From Diadema setosum (taxonomy: Eukaryota > Echinodermata > Echinoidea > Diadematoida > Diadematidae): DNA of 64,000 nucleotides. The stretch covers positions 2,348,255 to 2,412,254 of the forward strand of contig CM067069.1 in NCBI GenBank assembly GCA_033980235.1, given 5' to 3'. Below are positions 23,553 through 35,249 of the stretch, one piece after another. The position numbers were made by a program, and so were the translations under genes. Each line of letters begins with the position of its first letter. The first letter of the stretch is position 1. The notes below the pieces were generated by a model that saw nothing but the letters and a program-made list of their open reading frames with translations, was not told where the DNA came from and made no database searches.

Positions 23553-24100
23553 TAACATTTGCTGTCTTCTCACAAGACTTTGTTATCTACAAAATGTATC
23601 CCAGCCCTTTAATTTTTCAGCAGTTATCATTATATACACACCCTCACTTGGTAATCATTCATGAGTCATTTGGTAGAGAAAAAAATACCACTTGTAATTC
23701 TAATGAAAAGATGATTCAGCTGAGGATGTTGTGCCGCTGTGCTTAAAGGTTGAATGTTCGTTTTGCAAATGTCAAAAGATTTTGCACAGTTAAATGATAA
23801 ATCTCTTTGCATTGTGTTTGAAATCATACTGTAATACACCTCCATGTCATGAATACACTCCCCCTTTGTGCTAATATAATGGTTGAAAGTTTTTTGCAGG
23901 TCCAAAGAAATTCACTGGAAATCTACAGTATTGTTTCCCCAACCATCATAATTACCTATCTCTACAATATACCATCTTCTATAAGGACAGCTTATGAAAA
24001 GAATCTAGTATTCAGGGGTACAAAAGGGACACACAACCATTATAAGAGAAGAGATCAAAATGGCATCAATGTCTAGACAGTGTCTATCAGTATGGATGAA

Positions 24101-24667
24101 TTAACCCGTTCCTTACGGGAACCTGGTTTACCAGGTTCCCAAAATGAAGACAAGAGTGCCTGCTTCAGTGGCCTAAATTCATGTTTCTTTGTGTTAAAAT
24201 GCTCAGAAAAGTGGGTTTGATAAAAAGATCAGAGTTTATTCTATCAGGATTTGTTCTCCTGCTGTTTAAAAAGGGGGGTTTTACAGTATTATGTACCTTT
24301 TCCTGATTTAGTTTTTTGCTTGTGCTGCTGTAAACTCGTACGAACATGTACATAATGATCAAGGTTAAGATCAGTTAGAAATGCGGGTTCGCTGACCCCA
24401 TTTACCTCATTGAGGTACCTGGTTTTGTGTAGAACAAAAGATTCTGAGAGCTCATCAGCGCACGCTCTATTCATACCTCGCACCCGATCGATATTGCCAT
24501 TGTTCACGGGCACATGTAGGTGACCGTAGAAAAGGGGACACAATGAAACGCTTGACTGCCTTCACACAGCTGGATTACCAACCTGTGTGCCTCTCTGTCA
24601 ACGGGCGAAAAGAATCTCATTTGGGGGCATTAAAGGCACTCAGAGAATTGCGGAAGGAACGGGTTAA
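24101..24667. mobile_element. 567-bp piggyBac-like non-autonomous element
   Basis: TTAA-CCCGTTCCTTACGGG at the left and GCGGAAGGAACGGG-TTAA at the right. The ~13-15-bp inverted ends and TTAA flanks follow the piggyBac pattern. A perfect hairpin, GGGAACCTGG-TTTA-CCAGGTTCCC, lies at 24,117-24,140. The ends share only CCCGTT with family A. Open frames inside are short and show no transposase features. Confidence 0.7.
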
Positions 24668-25780
24668 AGTGACATCATGAAAGGGAATTCACATATTGTT
24701 TAAATTGGTCGCAAAAGATAAAGCTGAGCCAGGCGAGTTAAGAGAAGTATATTTTTATATATTTTTTTTTTCCATTGCTGATAGTTGGTTCTGGTCTAGT
24801 ATTTTGCCTATTCTATGTTTTAATTTTTCTAATCATTCAGGCCATTATGGTAACTCTTGTTGGACAAAATACTTTGTTTTGTTTTTTATGCCTGGTATGA
24901 AACACAGCAGTTTGTTGATATTAAGGCAATACTAGCCAAATAAAATATGTATTCCTTGAAGATACATCACAACAGTAAAAAGGGCAAATGCAAATGTGAA
25001 CTTCTCTCTGCTGTATCAATGAATTCATAGCTTAAAATTATGCCAAAAGGACTAAATCAGTCTGGCTGGTGTGCTTGCGATTATTTGATAAGGCTACTCT
25101 TGAATGTGATTTTGTTTGCCACTGTTGTTCAATTGCAATTCAAATCAGAATTCATTTTCCAGCAAAACAAATTAGACATACAAATCTAAAACATCATTAT
25201 TTTGTTGGCACAGTTTAAGAGTATAAGGTCAGCACAGAATAAGAAATGTAAATCAATCTATCTTTAAAGTAATGTGTTCTTAAAAAATTGAGAGACCTTT
25301 CAAAAACATCGCTTGTATAATGTGAATCTCAAATTGTGCCTTTCAGTTTGCTTTTTGCACTTTTGGCTTAGAAATGTCTTCAACCTCGATCATAATTGTT
25401 GGGATGAGGCAATAAATTGTGTAAAAAATATAACAGGATGAAAAATGAACTACAGACTGTCATGTATAGAACAAAACAATAAAAGGAAAGAGTTGAAAGA
25501 GGCTATGGGGTATGAAATCATCCTTGAACCCCCAATGCAGGCTGTGTTAATGTATTTGGAAAAGTATGTGTGTAACACCTAAGGGTACACAAGTTTTATC
25601 TGTCATCTGCAGGTGTGCACAGGTTCAACAAAGTGTTCAAACAAAATATGATTTGTAATCACTCTCATGCAATTATTGCTTCAGAGCTGCCCATTCTTTC
25701 CACCCTTCCAATGTCCCCTCGACACACTGTCATAGAATAAAAAATGGAGATACATATTTGTAGTCACACACACACACAAA
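24668..25780. other. No gene recognised
   Basis: Unique AT-rich DNA; no strong structure seen. A CACACA run begins near 25,766. Confidence 0.5.
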
Positions 25781-26026
25781 AAAAAAATGGGGGGGGGGGT
25801 GGGTCTTCAGCGGAAAAAACATAACCTTATCACGCTACACTTCAACATCTCTATTTCTTTTTAGTGCACATATGTACTTCTGGGTTAAAAAAAAAGTTAC
25901 AAAAAAGTGTGTGGGGGGGGGGGCAAAGTGATAACACGTTATGTATTACTTTGTATGGTGCACAAAAAGTGCACCATACAAAGGAAGCACTTCCATAACA
26001 TTTATAATACGTACCCCCCCCCCCCC
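25781..26026. repeat. G-tracts, perfect hairpin and C-tract
   Basis: G11 at 25,789-25,799, G11 at 25,913-25,923, a perfect 15-bp stem (CTTTGTATGGTGCAC, 5-A loop, exact complement) at 25,949-25,983, and C13 at 26,014-26,026. The second G-tract and the C-tract lie on either side of the hairpin in complementary orientation. Confidence 0.85.
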
Positions 26027-27240
26027 TTACGCTGGACATGAGTCATTATCAGTTTTCCTTTGCAAAACATCTGACCCTTTCGCATTTTTAACCTCTGTAC
26101 TTTGTTTACCAGTGAGCATGTGTGCTGGAGCATGTCAATTGCTGATAGGCTTATATGTCTTGAATCTAAGTAGTCAGTGAATAGAGATGTTGTAATTCCT
26201 GTTTTCTATATTCCATCACCATGGCCTTAGACTGAGGCACATTTCTACACCTGAGTGGTCATGCTAATTTTCGGTTCAGCTTGATTTCATTTCTGCATTT
26301 CATCAAGGAAATATACATGAAAATGAAAATTTAAAACCAGTGTTACATTCATAGTATAAAAATCACTACAATCTTTGAAGTTTGGACATATATAATGACT
26401 ATGGAATCAAAGATATTGACAGTACACTTGTTTCATGGTAAAGAGGAAAAAACCAAAAATCTACAATCAGGTCAAATTTGGGTGGAGTAGTAAATACTGA
26501 TGAAATGTTTGGCAAGTTAGGTGAAGTGCCTAGGCACATAAAGGATTAAGACATACTTCACTGCTTCTTTTCACCTTGATGTTCTCCATTTCCAATCGGC
26601 AGACCCAGTACAAATCTAAGACTGTATGTTAGAGAGGAAGATCATTCCAACAAGGTTCATGCCCTGATTCTCACCACCCACCGCTCTGCTCCTTCGCCCC
26701 TTGCCCTCTTCACTTGCCTGTCCTCCCCCCTCCCGGGCTGCCTCCCCCTCCCAGTCTGCCTCAGCAAACACTAGTGATTGTGTCACGCCTTCCCTGATAC
26801 CTTAATGTCCCCTGACTACCGGAATTGACCCAGGCGGCAATTACCCCAGACAGCTAGTGTGATGGATGGCCAAATGCCTCCCACTCATTCCCTTTCCCAT
26901 TCCGGGCATCCCTGACAACTGCCAACAATGGTCTCTGTCACCGGGTCAGACCCATGTATCTTCCGAGGATGTGTTGGTTGGTCGGTCGGGAGGTCGAGGT
27001 GGAGGAAAAAAGATAATTGTTGCAAGGGGGGAAACGAGGGACCTCGGAATGGTAATTGATAGCAGGTTGAAAGACGTTGTGACCCACTGCACCACTGCCA
27101 GCTGCAGTCTATCACAGATGGACAGGTGTTGTGATGGATGGGCACAGTTATGTGGCAGACATCCATCTATAGCTGGCTTCATGAACATCAATTCCATTAT
27201 CTGAGATCTTTGCAGAATGATCGTTCCTATCTCCACTGTT
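26027..27240. other. No gene recognised; GC-balanced stretch
   Basis: From about 26,650 to 27,180 the sequence is GC-balanced with C-rich runs. Both strands are open for 90-110 codons but overlap each other and show no domain. A short frame near 27,040 (RDLGMVIDSRLK) faintly resembles a reverse-transcriptase C-terminal motif, too little to call. Confidence 0.4.
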
Positions 27241-27256
27241 CTTGTCTGTCATTCAT

Positions 27257-27312
27257 GTATTTGTGTGTGAGCATATGTGTGTTTGTGTTTGTGTTTGTGT
27301 TTGTGTGTATAT
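27257..27312. repeat. (GTGTTT)n microsatellite
   Basis: Runs of GTGTTT and GTGT. Confidence 0.9.
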
Positions 27313-27857
27313 TTTACATAGCATCCAATGTGTTGTGATGATAATTTTTTGATAACCAGTCGAAGCAGTGTGGTGATACCTCCCTTTCCTTCCCCTATCT
27401 GGCAATTGAAGCTTTATCATGTACTTGATTCAATTTGGAAGTTTAGTAATTTGTATTGGTCTTGATGGTGTCACTGCAAAGAAGTTAAAAGATTGTATAT
27501 TTGACTAAGCTGCATCTTGCTGTGCTCTTAATAACTTTTCTAGATGTAGAGCAGATGAACTGATATAAAGTTTAAAACTTTTGTCAAGTCAGTAAGAAAT
27601 CATTGGGTATATAAATCATGTTATACAGAAAATGAGCGTGAACTATATTATGTTTGATGCTATTTTGTCAAGAATTGGTTGATAGAAGCCTAGTTACCTG
27701 TAGTGTCAGACTTGTTTACCATGTTTATTAGTAATAATGACCATTGGTAGAATGGAGAACAAATGGATTTAGCCATAATTAATCTTTTTTCTATATGAAG
27801 AAATCATCACATGTATTTGTCGTTTATAAAATATATGTTTAAAGGCACAGAGTATAT
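27313..27857. other. No gene recognised
   Basis: Unique AT-rich DNA. Confidence 0.5.
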
Positions 27858-28617
27858 GTGACCCGCTACAACAAAAAGGTCCTAAAGTCGCGCACGGTCG
27901 AAGCCGTGAAAATCGAGTTTGAAGTCAGAGCATAATAACTGGTCAAAACTTACGATTTTCTGATTTTGACATATTATTGGAGTCTGACATGTCTTCTATC
28001 ATCTGTCGAAATTTTGAAGCAAAATGATGAAAGGAAAGACCAAAAAATAGCGTTTTTCTGGGCCATGTTTTTTGGCGTTTCAATGAAGCAGAAACTGGTT
28101 CGAAAAATTGGATTGAGCACCACAGATAGGCTCCGCCCCTAACAACGACCGGAGTGATCTCATTGGTCAGTTTGCTGCTTGCCGGTAACCGAAGCGTGAA
28201 GCTCGCACACTGCCAAGTCGACTGGAGCGTGCGGGCGGGGTGCGCTATGCCCAGCCGCTTCTCCTGGCATCCTGGTCACTGATTGGTCGGTGAGGAGACG
28301 GCCGACGCTGTGCTTGAATGAGCATTTCGGGGGTTGCTAGGGTTTACCTTCTATTGTCCGTAGGTGAAAACTAACTCGTGTGTCCCTTGATCGCGATTGC
28401 GTCGCAAGGAAAACTTTCAGGGCGCTTTTTTTCGAAACAGTGATTTCCCAGACGTCTCGACATGCTCTCTTTTAAACATCGATATCTCTGCAGCCGATTA
28501 TTTTCATAACATGAGTTATATATCAATTTAAAGCAGAAAGATTAGGGAATTTCGTCATGCAATTTTCAAATAATCGACCTCGCCCGACTTTAGGATCATT
28601 TTGTTGTAGCGGGTCAC
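27858..28617. mobile_element. 760-bp inverted-repeat DNA element (family E)
   Basis: The left end GTGACCCGCTACAACAAAAA continues to CCTAAAGTCG; the right end is its complement with about three changes over 33-35 bp. Flanks are ATAT on both sides, either a target duplication or part of the repeat. The interior is GC-rich and CpG-rich at 28,120-28,400, unlike the surroundings. No transposase frame is apparent, so it is non-autonomous; the superfamily is not assigned. Confidence 0.75.
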
Positions 28618-29273
28618 ATATGCTCTAGGGCAATAAACCAGGAAAGATTGTGATTAAATCTCCAAAAAGCTTTATTTTTCTTCATCAGGGCAAGTATAAA
28701 TGCCTTCAGACCTGTCAAAGATACAATAGAAGAAAGTTCAGTGTCAAACAATTTAGAAAGAAAACAAGGGAGGGTGAAGAGCTCATGGGACTGCTTTTGG
28801 GAATTTTATGAGAGTAGACAAGTTTAGTGGTATCATGAATGGCATGGCGGTGCTTAAAGGCATAATTTATTTTGCAGAGGAAACAAAAACCCAGCTTTAG
28901 TGCTTCAAAATAGTTCTAAAATGTGAGTTAGGGATAGAAACAACCAATGCAGAAATTTGAACCAGTTAGTAATCGATGCCAAGTATTGTTAAATACACAA
29001 AATGTGAACAATAATTATAATAAAACTGTTTCCAGACTAAACCATCTACAGTTATGGTTTAATGAGAAAAATAGTGATATCTCCTTATATTTTAGGCCTT
29101 ATAGCAAAAAAATTACATGATAGGTTTTTTTGTGATACAACTGACCTACACATATACATCATAAGTGATATCTTGAACATTTTTGAAATCACTGCTCCCA
29201 AAGGTAAACAGGACCTTTAAAACCTGTTGCTGGAGGAATTTAAGCTTGAATGCCTCCCTAAAGTTTGTGGATA
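28618..29273. other. No gene recognised
   Basis: Unique AT-rich DNA with no repeat I recognise. Confidence 0.5.
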
Positions 29274-29340
29274 CCCCCCCCCCCCCCAAAAAAAAAAAAA
29301 CCAAACCAAACCAAAACAAAACAAAAACAAAAAAACAAAC
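29274..29340. repeat. Poly-C / poly-A / (CCAAA)n tract
   Basis: C14 followed directly by A-runs and CCAAA/CAAAA units. A G12 tract lies nearby at 29,582-29,593. Confidence 0.9.
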
Positions 29341-29834
29341 TGTATTCTTATTGACATTACTAGAATGTGAAAGCTTCATTAGATGTGAATATAGTGAGTT
29401 TATTCTCAATACTCAAGCAAATACTCCAGGGTACACACAATAAAGAGTGTATGCTGTTTGATTGGATGGTAGCAGACAAGACACCAATGAGTGTGAGATG
29501 AAAATTGTCATTTATGACCACTACCTCTGCTCCTGTGAAATTCATGGGACGAGGGGAACAATTACAGTGATTGTTGGATGTGGGGGGGGGGGGTGGAAGT
29601 GGTTGGAAGATGGTGTGAAGAGCAAATGTAACCAAAGAGACACCCGATCGATGAAGATAAGCAGGCGATGATGGAATGGAAAGGATATATTCAAGTTGTG
29701 TTGTGTTGCTGTTGCATTGTGTATTGTTTTTGCTTTCTGAGTTGGATATCATAACAAACTGGGATAAGACTTTCATCTCCAGAAGAGTTGGGGTGCCATT
29801 TATTTACACTCGTGCTACGTGCTACGGCCAGGTG

Positions 29835-30235
29835 TTAAAGGGATGGTATAGTTTTGGTTGAGATCGTGCTGCAGTTTTTAAATATTTTTTTTTTGTGAGA
29901 TAATGAGAAACTTCATATTAAATATGAAAAAGCATGTAATTCTAAGAGGGATTCAAAGTTTATTTGATGAAAATTGGTTTTGAAATGGCCGAGATATCCA
30001 AAACAAAGGAATCCTAGTAAAAGGTAGGACCAAACTTTTATTAGAATCATTTTGTTTTACTTTGTTTTTGGATAGCTTGACCATTTGACCATTTCAAAAC
30101 CAATTTTCATCAAATTCACTGTGAATTCCTCTTAGAATTGTATGCTCTGTAAGATTTCATAAATGGTTTCTTAGTATCTGGCAAAAAGTTTCAAGCTCAA
30201 TCCTCATCTCAACCAATACTATACAATCCCTTTAA
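29835..30235. mobile_element. Foldback MITE with TTAA flanks (family D), copy 2
   Basis: TTAA-AGGGATGGTATAGT at the left and ACTATACAATCCCT-TTAA at the right, about 401 bp. It matches copy 1 at 13,749-14,142, including GATAATGAGAAAC and TTTGATGAAAATTGGTTTT. The inner part differs by a short duplication (GACCATTTGACCATTT). Confidence 0.75.
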
Positions 30236-30587
30236 GTGCAAAATGAGTGAGGTTCACTGCACAGTGTATGTAGTTTCTCTCGCTGCATGCACATTCAGTA
30301 TGTTTTGTTTTGTTGGAAATTTCTGCAACATTTTGATTTTTGTCACTTATGTTGATATTGACATTCACATGTCAATTGTCACTGATGTGTGCAGCGCATG
30401 GTACTCGTATGCTAACCTACCACTTACAGCACTTCCAAGATACGTAAAGTTCTGAGCTCTGTGTGCAAAAAAATAAAGTTGAGACTACAGAAAAAATGTT
30501 GCTGAAGAATCCCCATACCAAATTTCAACCATATCTACTATTAACCTTTTGCAGGACACGGCTAGGCATTTATGGTTTTCTAGTTTA

Positions 30588-31059
30588 TTACCTCCGCCAA
30601 GGGAGGAGGTTATGTTTTCGTTACCGTTGGTTGGTTGGTTGGTTGGTTGGTTCGTTTGTTCGTTTGTCCGTGTGCAAAATAACTAAAAAAGTAGTTAAGA
30701 AATTGGAATGAAACTTGCAGGAAAGTTTGAGAATGACACGAGTAACAAACGATGAACTTTTGGTAGTGATCCGAGAATTTTTGGGGAATATATGAAGGAT
30801 TTTGATATTTTGGCAGGTAGGGTCAATGAATTTGGGAGTTCAGGCTGCGCGTATTTGAGGTTTGCATGTGCGCACTAAAGTGCGTGCTCTAGTTTTTGCT
30901 GGGGAGATCTGAGGGTTTATGACGTAACAAAGGCTTCTATATTGGGAAATCGGCCGACTTTTCAGTGGGTGAAAATCACTTATCTCTGTGGAAGAGCAAG
31001 ATCATTAGTGGAAAGTAACTGTTTGGTGGAGGTCTGCACTCACGGAGTGCTTTTCTAGT
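30588..31059 (+). mobile_element. HINE/Helitron2-like element (family C), copy 2
   Basis: Starts ACCTCCGCCAAGGGAGGAGGT, then a GGTT/GTTC microsatellite. The first 3'-type end is GCGCAC-TAAA-GTGCGT plus CTAG-T (30,870-30,893). The second is TGGTGGAGGT (31,025-31,034, complement of the 5' repeat), the hairpin GCACTC-ACG-GAGTGC (31,036-31,050) and CTAG-T (31,055-31,059). Uninterrupted, it serves as the reference for copy 1. No protein is encoded. Confidence 0.7.
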
Positions 31060-31339
31060 TTTAATATGTAATAGCTTGTTGTAAGGCATGATTACAATAC
31101 ACATTGGCAATCTTTCTCCTTGTTGTGAATTTGATATCTAGGTTGCAATGATGACATAGATATTATATGTGGTCCATGATATTTGGTAATGTGACAACTG
31201 CTCCCATGAAATATCTGCACACTAAGCCAAACATAAATTCTACCCACAAACATAACCCTAACCCTAGTCCTAATCCTCACATCAAACTAAAGCTAAAAAC
31301 CACCACAATCCTGACCATAAGTCCTTGGAGAAAATAAGA
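31060..31339. other. No gene recognised
   Basis: Unique. Contains a short CCCTAACCCTAG stretch near 31,256, only two telomere-like units. Confidence 0.5.
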
Positions 31340-31507
31340 CCAGGTCCCTGTTGCATAAAAGTTACTATTGTGGTAACTTTGCCATCCAATGGTAACTATC
31401 ATGGCAACAATACTCAACAGCCAATCAAAATCAAGAATTCCATGGAAGTTACCATTGGATGGCAAAGTTACCACAACTTTTTTAACTTTTATGCAATGGG
31501 GCCCAGA
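31340..31507. mobile_element. Palindromic MITE (TTGCATAAAAGTTAC type)
   Basis: The left arm has TTGCATAAAAGTTAC, GTGGTAACTTTGCCATCC and AATGGTAACT; the right arm is its near-complement ending TTTTATGCAATGGGGCCC. The arms are ~65 bp with one small indel. A foldback DNA element of unknown superfamily. Confidence 0.8.
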
Positions 31508-32371
31508 ACAGTTGCCGTAGGAGCAAATGTTGTGTTACCATAATGTACACATGTAGATCCTTGTACAGTATGTCAAGTATGAAGTAGTCTAAATATCTAC
31601 AGAGATTTAGAAAGCAGGGGAATCATACCCAAAAGAATAGAAGGAGAGAGAACAGAAAAGAAAGTCTAAATCTCTGAATCCCTACAACTTTATATTCTAT
31701 ATTCCCAAGGGATCCTTCAGGGATATAGATAAATAAAAAAAAATTGAGGCACAGAGCAACACAGAGAGAAAAAGAGAAGTGAAAACTCAAACAGTATTGG
31801 CCAGTTTCACTGCACTCTCAATTGTATTCTGTGGCTGTTGTCAGGTGCTGAGGCTTTTGGCCAAAATCTATCTCTTTTATGCATACCATGAATTTCCTCC
31901 GCCTGTTGTCGTGACACTGTTTTTGCTGAACTTCGTGGATTCAGGGCAGAAAAAAGAAAGAAAGGATGCCTTTTTTTAATTCTGTTAGTGATTCCTGTGA
32001 GTTGTTGCAGAGGATCTCACATTTAAATCTCTCGCGTCTTTTGTTAAGGAGAAAACGGGATTTGGAAAGAGAGAACCAGGAAATAAGCTCTTCACATCCC
32101 TTAAAGGTAATATCGAGCTTTTTGTGTTTTAACAAAGGAAATGAATTCAGAGCTGGCTCTAGCTAATCATCACTTAGGGATCTTTATATGGCTAAGTTTA
32201 TAATATGGTGACAACTCATTTAATGAAAACCGTGACAGTCTTCCTTTGTTCAGTATGCATATTAAGGTTGGGATGAATCTGTGTGATGCTCTACTCCAGA
32301 AAGTTTAGTAGTTGGTACTTGTGTGAAGACATGGCAAAATAAAACCGTGAAGAAGAGAAAAAAAAAAACAA

Positions 32372-32411
<40 letters not shown>

Positions 32412-33597
32412 TATATAGTGTGTATGTATTCATCTTTATTTATACATACATACATACATACTTACATATATAAAGAGGTAATATGTATGTTTGTGTGACT
32501 CAAAATGATACATTAAAAAAGCTAAGAAAAACCAACAAGGACAGAGTGAATATTATATTGAAGGGGAAAAGTTTACAAGGAGAAAGGAGAAAATCAAACT
32601 CGAGAGGAAAAAAAAACCAGACAAATTGAATTGCATTAGATGTAGAAAAAAGAAAGCAGTGCACTGCCTTTGGAAAGATGAGGGATAGTTAAAGTAAAAA
32701 AGGGGGAAACAAAAATAACAACATTCAAGGCATTCTGAGAGGGGGAGAAGTTTAAAGGGATGATTAGAATGTTGATGGAAGCAGAAAGAAATAGAGAACT
32801 ACAAAAGAAATATAACCAATGATGCATCAATCTGTTTGCTATTTGTTTGTTTGGTTTTTTTTTTTCTAGCTGATGGCAGGCATGGTGATGGTGCAATGAA
32901 GTGATGCTCATTTTTGGTCCATATTTGTTTTTCTTGTGTGTTTTTTCACATTGTTCACAATTGCCACTCTCGCTTTTGATGAAATTCTGCAGTTCTTTCC
33001 ATGGAACTTGGCACGACTGAGATTTGATGACGCAGCGGGAGAATAACACATGACGCCCATTGTGCTAAATCTCTTTACCCCATTTCCACAAATTGTGGGG
33101 TATTAGACAAACGCCAGACGGGGCAAAATCTCAATGTCTGATGCTGGGAAGTGAATTATGTGATTGGCTGAAATCATTCCCCTCCCCTGCTTTTACGTGT
33201 CCCATGTGCAGTTTTTGCAGATACGGCCCTAATCTGGGGTGGCGTAAGTGAAATCAACCACTTCTTGCTGACAGCAAACATGTTTTCATTGGACATCACC
33301 AAATGTTCCTCAGGGTATGGCAGAGTAGTGTGGAAAGGAAAACTTGACAAATGGAAACAAGAAAAATGGAAAGAGTGAACTCTGGAGATAGGATTGTAAA
33401 ATGACTGAATTGGAGAGAGAGAAAAAACCAAAAAAGCCTGGAGAAAGATAGTGCATGTGCGAGAGAAAGAGAGCAAAACAAAAAGTAAGTTTTATGCTCT
33501 CAGAAAACACCACATCAGTTTGAATTTCACCTTAGAAGTAAACTTTGTTTTCTGTCTCGTATGGTTAATGACAAATCTTTTTAATGAAAATGCTGGT
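31508..33597. other. No gene recognised; CA/CATA microsatellites and GA-rich stretches
   Basis: (AC)n at 32,371-32,406, (CATA)n at 32,438-32,463, and GA-rich sequence at 33,410-33,476. A GC-balanced island at about 33,060-33,290 (GCCAGACGGGGCAAAATC, ACGGCCCTAATCTGGGG) could be regulatory. Open frames over the GA-rich part are low complexity. Confidence 0.55.
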
Positions 33598-33690
33598 TTA
33601 AGCCACTGAGGACGGGCTGATTTTGCTACAACACGCATTTCCCATAGACATCTGCCTGAGTATACTCAGGACTGGTCCTCAACGGGTTAA
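33598..33690 (+). mobile_element. piggyBac-type mini-MITE (family A), copy 7
   Basis: Left end slightly decayed (TTAAGCCACTGAGGACGGG), right end TCCTCAACGGG-TTAA intact; the internal palindrome reads CCTGAGTATACTCAGG, a compensated double change that keeps it perfect. Confidence 0.75.
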
Positions 33691-35241
33691 TATGATTTGT
33701 TGCACAATGTTTCTTTCGATCTGTCTAATATCATACCATGTGCCACAGTGGCCACTTCATGATGAGGTGAATCTTTTTTATTGATTTGGGAGAAGGAATA
33801 CTTTGGAGGGAGAAGGTTAAGTTAAGGCAAACTCTATCATTGCCATTGGAAACCTGGTTGCAGATGATATCAATGGTACTCAACATACAGGTACTGAGAC
33901 AGCGATATAAGAGAATTTATTCATGTCCAGACAAGTTGTCTTTTAATGCTGCCAGGAACATCAACATTTTAAAGCTAGTTGACAGAACCTACAGGTCTCC
34001 AAAGGTTAGCCTGACATTGCAATTTTCTTGTCACAGGTATTTCACCATGCTATGGATTTTGAACAGGTTCACAAATGTGTAACATACATGTATCAGTGCC
34101 TGGACGATTTTTTTTTTCAAGATGTGACTAACTTGTGAACCTTTCTAGTGGATGCATTGATGATTACCTGGTTCTTGAGAGTTGGACACAGAAAACTTTG
34201 TCCTGTTTGGTTTGAATTTAGTGGCATTTAGATTTGCTACTGAAGCAGTGAAGATATGGAATGTATTAAATGAGAGTTGTGTTACACTTCAAATGAATGC
34301 ACAATTTATAAGTAACCAGCTTATTTTTTGTGTTTTTCCCCTTTCTCTCTTGTTCTCTCATGTCCTTTGATGTGGCTGGATATCTTCACACGACATTACT
34401 GGAGACACAGAAGGTAAGATGAAATATTCTTACTATCGCTTAAAAAATTAAACAAAATTTCATAAGTAGCCTAGATGCATGTGGAACATTTCTTGCTTAA
34501 TATGTGGCATAATCAAGTGTTCATGTGCATTACAATGAAATCAGAATCATCCAAAAATATGTTTTTTAAGTCTGAATATTTTGAAGTGGAAGGCAATACA
34601 CTGATGTAAGCACCCTTCTACAGCCCACAGACACCAGATGATATCAACTGTTACCGAGGAGACATCAGAAACAATGCCTTTCAAACTTTTAAACAAACAT
34701 TTTTGTTTTTTTCCATGAGTTTCAAAGAATTTCAATATGTATACTCAACCTGACAACTGACAAGATAAACACTGAAAGGGTACATCATCATGCCCCATCA
34801 TCTCCAAAGAAAAACAGACAGAAAGCTAAGTCTGGAATCTAACTCCCGGTCTGGAACGAGTCAGATTTGATGATTCACATTAGGGTTGAGGCTAACTGTG
34901 TCAGCCATATTCCAGGAAAGCTGCATCCAGTGTGGACTTGAGTCTTTTTGTCTGTGAAAAATGCTCTATCTGCATTGATGTATTGTAGTGCAAATATCCA
35001 TTTCAATTTGCATGCTTCTGACATGGATTATTGCAGATGAAGCCCCCAAAAGGGTTTTCAGATAAGGAGAGAGAGAGAGAGAAAGAAAGATAACAGTAAA
35101 AAGTAAGAAGAAAAACAAGAGTGAATACAAGAAAGATACTCAGGAAACGTAAAGATGTACTTATCAGTCAAATACCATCAACTCGGGTGAAATCGAGAAG
35201 GTGCTATTGATCTGAGCACTAATTTTGTAAAAAAAATCATC
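33691..35241. other. No gene recognised
   Basis: Unique AT-rich DNA; a (GA)n run at 35,068-35,083. Confidence 0.5.
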
Positions 35242-35249
35242 CTTATTCC
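35242..35249 (+). repeat. Target-site duplication, left
   Basis: CTTATTCC, repeated exactly at 38,847-38,854 on the other side of the hAT-like element. If the element is taken to begin with C, the duplication is 7 bp. Confidence 0.75.

Noticed and set aside
24289..24543. 84-codon frame inside the 567-bp piggyBac-like element
   Set aside because: Too short and without the catalytic DDD context or cysteine-rich tail of a piggyBac transposase.
27025..27100. RDLGMVIDSRLK-like peptide reminiscent of a non-LTR reverse-transcriptase tail
   Set aside because: Only about 15-20 residues match, no other RT motif is nearby, and both strands are open in the same region.
31252..31268. Telomere-like CCCTAACCCTAG
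   Set aside because: Only two units; not an interstitial telomeric array.
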